Shown here piece by piece: positions 1 to 4,737 of a stretch of DNA of 7,667 nucleotides; position 1 is the stretch's first letter, and each line of letters begins with the position of its first letter. The DNA comes from CAYNUJ01 sp964573255 (GTDB lineage: Bacteria; Bacteroidota; Ignavibacteria; Ignavibacteriales; Melioribacteraceae), in NCBI GenBank assembly GCA_964573255.1, contig CAZNJB010000077.1, forward strand, positions 1 to 7,667, read 5' to 3'. Both the position numbers and the translations under genes were made by a program. The notes below the pieces were generated by a model. That model was not told the DNA's origin. It did no database searches and saw only the letters and a program-made list of their open reading frames with translations.

Positions 1-74
1 GGTATGGTCTGGACTATGCCCAAAAATATAGGAATTTACGTTCTATTTATGCTTTAAGCGAAGAGGAGAAATAA
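1..74 (+). CDS. hpt: Hypoxanthine phosphoribosyltransferase, C-terminal end (partial)
   Basis: Only the last 23 codons and a TAA stop (72-74) are inside the window; the reading frame runs from base 3. The visible tail begins YGLDYAQKYRNL, which closely matches the conserved C-terminal motif of bacterial hypoxanthine/guanine phosphoribosyltransferases (GYGLDYAEKYRNLPYI type). These enzymes transfer phosphoribosyl from PRPP to hypoxanthine or guanine in purine salvage, in the cytoplasm. The catalytic PRPP loop lies outside the window and cannot be checked. The stop is 6 nt before the ftsH start, and the ftsH ribosome binding site lies inside the last codons, so the two genes are probably co-transcribed. 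An hpt-ftsH order is common in bacteria, which supports the call. The final residues (IYALSEEEK) differ from the usual IGVLKPEVY ending. Confidence 0.75.
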   Translation, partial: YGLDYAQKYRNLRSIYALSEEEK

Positions 75-80
75 GTAATA

Positions 81-2168
81 ATGTTAAAGGATAATAAAAA
101 TTATATGTCAGATAATTCAAATTTTAAATCGCCATTAAAAAATAACAAACCGGACGGCAAAGGACCGGGAAAATCTGATGGTGATTTTGACTGGTCGAAA
201 GTAATTAAAACAGTTTTCAGTTGGGGAGCAGTTCTAATTGCTGCGGTCATTATAATGCAATTTTGGCGCAACGACACAACAGGTGCTCTGGAAATTTCGT
301 ATGATACGTATATGCAATTGATTGAATCGGGTAAAATTGTTGAAGCACGCGTCATAAAGTCCGATTTGAACGATTATATTTTCGAAGGAAAACTCGAAAA
401 GAAAGAATTTATCAACAATGTAATGGTTGATAAAATATCTGTTACATTGGTAGAACCTATAATTCAAGACCAGGTAAAAATCTGGAATGAAAAAGGAATA
501 AAATATACCTTTATTAAAGAATCTAGCGAATGGCTTACTGTATTATTAAGCTTTTTGCCTTGGGTTCTTATAATAGGGATATATATACTTTTTATGCGCA
601 GAATGCAGGGGGGTGCCGGAGGTTCCAGAGGAATTTTCAATTTCGGAAAAAGTCGTGCTAAAATGTTTTCCGAAAATCAGATGAAAATTACCTTTAAGGA
701 TGTTGCCGGTGCAGATGAAGCGAAACAAGAATTGGAAGAAGTAATTGAATATTTAAGAGAACCTGCCAAATTCCAAAAACTCGGCGGTAAAATTCCCCGT
801 GGTGTACTTTTGTTAGGCCCTCCGGGAACCGGTAAAACATTATTGGCAAGAGCCGTTGCCGGAGAAGCTAAAGTTCCGTTCTTTTCTATAAGCGGTGCGG
901 ATTTCGTGGAAATGTTCGTCGGTGTTGGCGCGAGTCGAGTAAGAGATCTCTTTGAACAAGGTAAGAAAAATGCTCCTTGTATTATTTTTATCGATGAAAT
1001 TGACGCAGTAGGTCGCCAGCGTGGAGCCGGATTGGGCGGTGGTCACGACGAAAGAGAACAAACTCTTAACGCTTTATTGGTTGAAATGGACGGATTCGAA
1101 CAGAATAGTAGTGTAATTATAATAGCAGCTACAAACCGTCCCGATGTTTTGGATCCTGCTTTACTCCGTCCGGGAAGGTTCGACAGACAAGTTGTTGTCG
1201 ATCGTCCGGATGTTAAAGGTAGAGAAGGAATATTGAAAGTTCACACCAAAAACATTCCGATTGACGAAACCGTTAATCTTAAAACTTTGGCTAAAGGAAC
1301 ACCGGGCTTAGCAGGTGCCGAATTAGCCAATTTGGTAAATGAAGCAGCGCTACTTGCTGCAAGAAAGAATAAAGCTACAGTCGGGATGGAAGACTTTGAG
1401 GAAGCCAAAGATAAAGTTATGATGGGAATAGAAAGGAAGAGTATGATAATTTCTGAAGAAGAGAAAAAGACAACAGCTTTTCACGAAATTGGTCACGTGC
1501 TTGTTGCTAAAATGCTTCCCGAATCCGATCCTGTTCATAAAGTAACTATAATTCCTCGCGGTAGAGCATTGGGTATTACCCACTATCTGCCAATGGACGA
1601 AAAACATACTTATTCTTACGAATATATAGACTCGAAAATCTGTACTCTTTTAGGTGGTCGCGCAGCAGAAAAGATAATTTTCAATAAATTAACTACAGGC
1701 GCAGGCAACGATATTGAAAGAGCAACAGAATTAGCCCGCAAAATGGTTTGCGAATGGGGGATGAGTGAAAAACTCGGACCTTTGGCTTACGGCAAAAACG
1801 AAGAAGAAATTTTCCTCGGAAGAGAGATTACAAAGCATCAAAATTATAGCGAAGTTACAGCTCAAAAGATAGACGAGGAGATAAAGAGAATTGTCGTTCA
1901 AGCGATGGAAAAAGCAGAAAAGATCCTAAACGACAACATTGACCTTCTTTACAGACTTTCACATGAATTGCTCGAACGCGAAATTCTTGATGCTGATGAA
2001 ATCGAAAAAATAATTAATGGCGAAGAACTTCCTCCCCTCAGAAAGAAAGACGAAGCTAACGGCTCGAATAATGAAGAGGAAGATATTCCCGAACATGTTA
2101 AAACTCTATTAGAAAAGAGAAAGAAGAAAGAAGAACAAGATCCAGAGAATACAGATGACTCAAATTGA
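81..2168 (+). CDS. ftsH: ATP-dependent zinc metalloprotease FtsH
   Basis: Membrane-anchored AAA+ protease that extracts and degrades misfolded or regulatory membrane and cytosolic proteins; family members work as hexamers. The order in the 695 residues is: a hydrophilic N-terminal tail (1-40, longer than in E. coli), membrane helix about 41-61, an extracytoplasmic domain about 65-148, membrane helix about 151-172, the AAA+ domain and then the peptidase. Visible motifs are the pore loop FVEMFVGVG (275-283), Walker A GPPGTGKT (246-253), Walker B IIFIDE (301-306) and the second region of homology with arginine fingers R366 and R369. The zinc site is HEIGH (468-472), with D544 in TGAGNDI as likely third ligand. 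The usual motif is HEAGH, so I470 is unusual. The C-terminal tail (about 655-695) is charged and probably disordered. The start is supported by GAGGAG at 63-68, with a rather long 12-nt spacer; an in-frame ATG at 105 is the alternative. The 3' end overlaps the next gene by 14 bp. Confidence 0.97.
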   Translation: MLKDNKNYMSDNSNFKSPLKNNKPDGKGPGKSDGDFDWSKVIKTVFSWGAVLIAAVIIMQFWRNDTTGALEISYDTYMQLIESGKIVEARVIKSDLNDYIFEGKLEKKEFINNVMVDKISVTLVEPIIQDQVKIWNEKGIKYTFIKESSEWLTVLLSFLPWVLIIGIYILFMRRMQGGAGGSRGIFNFGKSRAKMFSENQMKITFKDVAGADEAKQELEEVIEYLREPAKFQKLGGKIPRGVLLLGPPGTGKTLLARAVAGEAKVPFFSISGADFVEMFVGVGASRVRDLFEQGKKNAPCIIFIDEIDAVGRQRGAGLGGGHDEREQTLNALLVEMDGFEQNSSVIIIAATNRPDVLDPALLRPGRFDRQVVVDRPDVKGREGILKVHTKNIPIDETVNLKTLAKGTPGLAGAELANLVNEAALLAARKNKATVGMEDFEEAKDKVMMGIERKSMIISEEEKKTTAFHEIGHVLVAKMLPESDPVHKVTIIPRGRALGITHYLPMDEKHTYSYEYIDSKICTLLGGRAAEKIIFNKLTTGAGNDIERATELARKMVCEWGMSEKLGPLAYGKNEEEIFLGREITKHQNYSEVTAQKIDEEIKRIVVQAMEKAEKILNDNIDLLYRLSHELLEREILDADEIEKIINGEELPPLRKKDEANGSNNEEEDIPEHVKTLLEKRKKKEEQDPENTDDSN

Positions 2169-2823
2169 CAATGGATTTATTGACTACAAAAAAGAGTTAA
2201 TTCGAAAAAGCATTCATCTTTGTTCTTTATCGATGCCGATTGTTTATTATTTTATTACAAGGGAATTAGCATTACAAATACTAATTCCCTTAACTATATT
2301 CTCAGTGGCACTCGATTTTGGAAGACATATAATTCCCTCCATCGGCAAAATATTTAATTCAACATTCGGTTTTTTACTGCGAGAGCATGAAATTGATTCT
2401 GAAAAAAAGAATCTTTCCGGTGCATCGTATGTATTTATATCAGCTTTATTATGTGTTTATATTTTCCCTAAGGTGATTTTTATTACAGCATTTTCCACTC
2501 TAATACTAAGCGATATTGCTGCTGCTTTAATCGGACGCAGATACGGACGACATAAATTTTTATTCAAAAGCTTGGAAGGGACATTAGCTTTTTTTGTAGT
2601 TGCCTGTATAATTGTGTTCATTACCCCAAAAGTTAACGGATATACAGTCGAATATTTAATCGGGCTTGTTGCTGCCTTTGTAGGAGCAATTGCGGAAAAT
2701 GTATCCTACGGCTGGGCAGATGATAATTTAGCAATACCACTTTCTATGGGTGCTGTTATGTGGCTATTGTATTCATGGCTTCTTCCAGGGATGGATTTAG
2801 TTTTAAAAAATGTTCCGGTATGA
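2155..2823 (+). CDS. SEC59/DGK1/VTE5-type CTP-dependent lipid or polyprenol kinase
   Basis: A 222-residue polytopic membrane protein with about six or seven hydrophobic segments. Family-type motifs are an N-terminal RKSIHL (17-22), LSGASYVFIS (87-96), SDIAAALIGRRYGRHK (119-134), KSLEGT (138-143) and AENVSYGWADDNLAIPL (180-196). These match the dolichol kinase/yeast diacylglycerol kinase/phytol kinase superfamily, which moves a phosphate from CTP to a lipid alcohol at the membrane. Databases often label such bacterial proteins phosphatidate cytidylyltransferase, but the sequence looks closer to the kinases than to CdsA. The true substrate (diacylglycerol, undecaprenol or another prenol) cannot be read from sequence. 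The ATG lies inside the ftsH end (14-bp overlap) with no strong Shine-Dalgarno, so translation is probably coupled to ftsH. The family assignment is fairly secure; the substrate is unknown. Confidence 0.82.
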   Translation: MTQIDNGFIDYKKELIRKSIHLCSLSMPIVYYFITRELALQILIPLTIFSVALDFGRHIIPSIGKIFNSTFGFLLREHEIDSEKKNLSGASYVFISALLCVYIFPKVIFITAFSTLILSDIAAALIGRRYGRHKFLFKSLEGTLAFFVVACIIVFITPKVNGYTVEYLIGLVAAFVGAIAENVSYGWADDNLAIPLSMGAVMWLLYSWLLPGMDLVLKNVPV

Positions 2824-2885
2824 ATTCCGACTGAAACAATGCGCATTTCCCTTTGTATAAAAACTCAACAAAATGAACGGTGATT

Positions 2886-3962
2886 ATGAAAAAAATATTT
2901 ACATTATTTTCTATTGCTTTAGTACTTTCAGCCTGTAATATTAAAAAACCTGCAGTGGGATTGGAAGATCAAATTTTTGTGGTGGCCGATTCCTCCGAAT
3001 TCGAGCAACTGGAACCTACCCTGCAGTCAGTTTTCGGCAAGGTAATTTACACACCTCAGCCAGAACATCTATTTTCGTTGAAAAGGAAATCGATTAATGA
3101 CTTGGAAAGATTGAAAGATAAAAAGAACTTAATAATCGCAGCACCTTTAAATTCAGGTTCTTATACTTCACAATACTTGGGAAGCATATTGGATTCCGCA
3201 GTTACTGAAATGGTCTTGAACGACAGCGTTCATGTAATAAATCGTTACGACCTTTGGGCACGGAATCAACTTGTGATGATACTTACCGGAAAAGATATAG
3301 AAACTATGAATAGAAGCATTCAAGAGGATGCTACAAATCTTCTTCATTATTTTCAAAAGCTTTCTCAAAAGAGATTAAGTGCGAAGTTGTATAAAAGTAT
3401 ATACGAGAACAAAAAACTCGAAGCGCAATTGTTAAAGGATTATGGATGGATTATTTATTGTCAGGTGGATTTTCATTTAGCAATGAATAAACCGGAAGAA
3501 AATTTTGTTTGGTTGCGCCGGGCACCGGGTAGCGATGTGGAAAGATGGATTTTTGTTCACTGGATTGAAAATGCTTCTCCCGTCCTTTTGGAAGAAGATT
3601 CCGTTATTGCGTTGAGAAATAAAATTACCGAAAAATTCTATCGTGCTTCGGATAATGTAAGTTATGTTTTAATTGCTGACGATTACAAGAAAACTACCGA
3701 AATTAATTTTAACGGCAGATATGCGCTGATGACACAGGGACTGTGGAAAATGTCGGATAGAAGTATGGGAGGACCGTTTATTAATTATACCTTTTTCGAT
3801 GAAAAAACCAGAAGACTTTATATGGTGGACGGTTCCATATATGCACCGAAATATGAGAAAAAGAGTTTGATACAACAGGTTGATGTAATACTTCAATCGT
3901 TTATGACAAAAGAGGAATTGACGCCCGAAAGGATTGAAGATTTGATGGATGAATTGGAATAA
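2886..3962 (+). CDS. DUF4837 family lipoprotein
   Basis: A 358-residue predicted lipoprotein of unknown function. The first 17 residues form a lipoprotein signal: MKK, a hydrophobic core, then lipobox LSAC with C17 as the acylated cysteine. The mature protein is soluble and rich in charged residues. Stretches such as LWARNQLVMIL (123-133), RRAPGSDVERWIFVHW (211-226), GLWKMSDRSMGGPF (285-298) and VDGSIYAPKYEKK (314-326) match my memory of DUF4837, seen mainly in Bacteroidota and relatives. The C-terminus is acidic (EDLMDELE). I chose ATG 2886 because it gives a standard signal peptide; an in-frame GTG at 2880 would add only two residues. Neither has a good Shine-Dalgarno. The gene follows the lipid kinase gene by about 60 bp on the same strand and is closed by a terminator 4 nt after its stop, so it is probably the last gene of the ftsH operon. 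A role in the envelope is inference from location only. Confidence 0.82.
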   Translation: MKKIFTLFSIALVLSACNIKKPAVGLEDQIFVVADSSEFEQLEPTLQSVFGKVIYTPQPEHLFSLKRKSINDLERLKDKKNLIIAAPLNSGSYTSQYLGSILDSAVTEMVLNDSVHVINRYDLWARNQLVMILTGKDIETMNRSIQEDATNLLHYFQKLSQKRLSAKLYKSIYENKKLEAQLLKDYGWIIYCQVDFHLAMNKPEENFVWLRRAPGSDVERWIFVHWIENASPVLLEEDSVIALRNKITEKFYRASDNVSYVLIADDYKKTTEINFNGRYALMTQGLWKMSDRSMGGPFINYTFFDEKTRRLYMVDGSIYAPKYEKKSLIQQVDVILQSFMTKEELTPERIEDLMDELE

Positions 3963-3966
3963 ATTG

Positions 3967-3992
3967 AAAACCCGCCATTACAGCGGGTTTTT
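3967..3992 (+). terminator. Intrinsic terminator of the hpt-ftsH-kinase-DUF4837 operon
   Basis: A perfect 9-bp stem (AAAACCCGC at 3967-3975 with GCGGGTTTT at 3983-3991) encloses a 7-nt loop, and a T-run forms the end of the 3' arm. The stem extends outward by TTG/CAA past one bulged T. It begins 4 nt after the DUF4837 stop codon. The A-run on the left arm means it could also work weakly on the - strand. Confidence 0.9.
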
Positions 3993-3995
3993 CAA

Positions 3996-4113
3996 TCTGT
4001 TCTGTCCATTAATAGATGGCGGCTTCTATTAACGGAACACTTTGAAAGGGATTTTTTCAAAGACATAAAGAGTAATTGATTAATTAATCCGTATGTATAT
4101 GAATACAGCAAAT
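3996..4113. other. Intergenic spacer between convergent gene blocks
   Basis: About 120 bp of AT-rich DNA between the two terminators. I see no gene. It contains an 8-bp inverted repeat (CTTTGAAA at 4040-4047 with TTTCAAAG at 4055-4062, 7-nt loop) and a 12-bp palindrome GATTAATTAATC (4078-4089). Both are simple enough to be chance at this base composition. Confidence 0.6.
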
Positions 4114-4146
4114 AAAAAAACCCGGAGCTGGGATGAGACTCCGGGT
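4114..4146 (-). terminator. Intrinsic terminator of the small membrane protein gene
   Basis: Read on the - strand, ACCCGGAG (4146-4139) pairs perfectly with CTCCGGGT (4127-4120) around an 11-nt loop. A run of seven T follows (4120-4114; the first is also the last base of the stem). It lies 22 nt after the stop codon of the 86-residue protein and points in the same direction, so it ends that transcript. Confidence 0.88.
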
Positions 4147-4168
4147 ACAACCAGTCGGGGATTATTTG

Positions 4169-4429
4169 TTAGGAGGGTAATTTTTCTTTTATCTCTTCTA
4201 AAAATTTTATTAAGGCCATCAGTAGAAATCCGATTGAAGAGAAATAGACATCTTCCATTGACATCTCAAAAGTTGGTTGTGTACCGATTAAAAATCCAAG
4301 GTATTTTGTAAAAATTAATACAGTAAAAAAAATTGAAAATCCAAATAAACCTGCTTTGAGAACTCCCCATATTTTATAAGGAAATTCTACTCTCATTTTT
4401 TCCGTCTTTTTAACAACTGTTCTTTCCAT
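4169..4429 (-). CDS. Small two-helix membrane protein of unknown function
   Basis: Eighty-six residues: a short basic N-terminus (MERTVVKKTEKMR), a first membrane helix about 21-41 with hydrophobic sequence continuing to about 49, a short connector with TFEMSMED (53-60), a second helix about 62-76, and a charged tail ending KFLEEIKEKLPS. I do not recognise a family. The frame stays open upstream to a TTG at 4453, but the ATG at 4429 is preferred: it has a strong GAAGAGG ribosome site exactly 5 nt upstream, and the longer form would begin in the T-run of a terminator-like hairpin. The gene has its own downstream terminator and a structured upstream leader with a candidate promoter. It shares a strand with the signalling genes but is separated from them by about 310 bp of repeats, so it is probably its own unit. 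Coding is supported by the ribosome site, the terminator and the typical membrane-protein layout. Confidence 0.75.
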   Translation of the reverse strand: MERTVVKKTEKMRVEFPYKIWGVLKAGLFGFSIFFTVLIFTKYLGFLIGTQPTFEMSMEDVYFSSIGFLLMALIKFLEEIKEKLPS

Positions 4430-4434
4430 AAAAA

Positions 4435-4441
4435 CCTCTTC
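4435..4441 (-). promoter_or_regulatory. Ribosome binding site that sets the start of the 86-residue gene
   Basis: Read on the - strand, GAAGAGG is followed by TTTTT and ATG (4429-4427), an ideal spacing. It decides between ATG 4429 and the upstream TTG 4453, which has no comparable site. Confidence 0.75.
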
Positions 4442-4451
4442 AGTTAATTTC

Positions 4452-4512
4452 AAAAAGGAGTGCTTATGGTAGGGGGATCAAAAACCACAAACACTCCCTT
4501 AATTGAGTGCCC
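4452..4512 (-). promoter_or_regulatory. Terminator-like hairpin with alternative pairing in the small gene's leader (candidate attenuator)
   Basis: In - strand RNA the arm at 4497-4484 (GGAGTGTTTGTGGT) pairs with the arm at 4470-4457 (ACCATAAGCACTCC) for 14 continuous pairs, two of them G-U, around a 13-nt loop. Three further outer pairs bring it to 17. Five T follow (4456-4452). On the + strand the two G-U pairs become C-A clashes, so the structure belongs to RNA made from the - strand. Just upstream, GCACTC (4510-4505) can pair with GAGTGT (4496-4491), the first part of the same arm, giving a competing hairpin. This terminator/antiterminator layout about 20 nt before a start codon fits attenuation. 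It could equally end a short RNA or a read-through transcript. The ligand or trigger is unknown. Confidence 0.55.
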
Positions 4513-4535
4513 AGGCAAATAGCCCTCCATGCCTG
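4512..4535 (-). repeat. Short hairpin in the leader (CAGGCA/TGCCTG)
   Basis: A perfect 6-bp inverted repeat, CAGGCA and TGCCTG, with a 12-nt loop. It lies directly upstream of the antiterminator-like segment and just after the predicted transcript start. It may be the first stem of the structured leader; alone it is short enough to be chance. Confidence 0.4.
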
Positions 4536-4549
4536 TAATACGGTTAATT

Positions 4550-4569
4550 ATTATACAATTTGAGTGCCA
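4550..4569 (-). promoter_or_regulatory. Candidate promoter for the leader and small membrane protein
   Basis: Read on the - strand the site contains TGGCACTCAAATTGTATAAT. TATAAT (4555-4550) is a perfect sigma-70 -10 box, but no good -35 box lies 16-18 nt upstream. The same bases fit a sigma-54 site: TGGCAC, five bases, TTGT, with the GG and the second G at the normal spacing but GT where GC is expected. Both readings predict a start near 4543, just before the leader hairpins. Which factor is used, if any, is undecided. Confidence 0.4.
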
Positions 4570-4570
4570 A

Positions 4571-4641
4571 GAATCATTTATGGGGGAAAACGAAGGAAAA
4601 AGCTTGTTTTTAGCGAATTTTATAATAGTTGAACTAATATT
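4571..4641. other. Intergenic DNA, no gene seen
   Basis: AT-rich spacer between the candidate promoter and the repeat block. It has a short TAGTT-G-AACTA dyad (4626-4636) and a TATAAT (4621-4626, + strand) without a -35 partner. A reading frame crosses it on the - strand (4650 to 4450), but it has no ribosome site and runs through the leader hairpins, so I do not call it a gene. Confidence 0.5.
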
Positions 4642-4682
4642 TTGCAACATCGTTTAAAATAATGTTGCAATTATTGCATCAT
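4642..4682. repeat. Triple half-site dyad (TTGCAACAT family)
   Basis: TTGCAACAT (4642-4650) and its perfect reverse complement ATGTTGCAA (4662-4670) are separated by 11 bases. A third copy, TTGCATCAT (4674-4682, one mismatch), makes an overlapping near-palindrome with the second (4662-4682, nine of ten pairs). No T-run follows on either strand, so it does not look like a terminator. An operator or other protein-binding site is the more likely use, by inference. Confidence 0.6.
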
Positions 4683-4683
4683 A

Positions 4684-4726
4684 TATAAACTCACTTTATA
4701 AACTCACTTTATAAAGTGAGTTTATA
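4684..4726. repeat. Tandem 13-mers ending in a perfect 30-bp palindrome
   Basis: The 13-mer TATAAACTCACTT occurs at 4684-4696 and 4697-4709, then inverted at 4714-4726. Bases 4697-4726 form a perfect 30-bp palindrome with no spacer. As - strand RNA it would give a 13-bp stem with a UAUA loop, 11 nt after the kinase stop codon, with a second, slipped 3' arm available. This placement suits the end of the kinase transcript, but there is no proper T-run. It may instead protect the 3' end or bind a protein. Confidence 0.7.
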
Positions 4727-4737
4727 GTTTTGATATT

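Noticed and set aside
4040..4089. An 8-bp hairpin and a 12-bp AT-rich palindrome between the convergent terminators
   Set aside because: Both are short and AT-rich, there is no T-run or neighbouring gene start, and they are plausible by chance.
4093..4311. A 72-codon + strand frame
   Set aside because: It overlaps the terminator and the antisense strand of the 86-residue gene, has no ribosome site, and its composition is not protein-like.
4169..4453. TTG 4453 as the start of the small membrane protein
   Set aside because: It falls in the T-run of the leader hairpin with no usable ribosome site, while ATG 4429 has GAAGAGG at 5 nt.
4450..4650. A 66-codon - strand frame through the leader region, a possible small gene
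   Set aside because: It has no ribosome site, matches nothing I recognise and runs through RNA hairpins and the promoter-like site. Its last 26 codons are kept only as a possible leader peptide.
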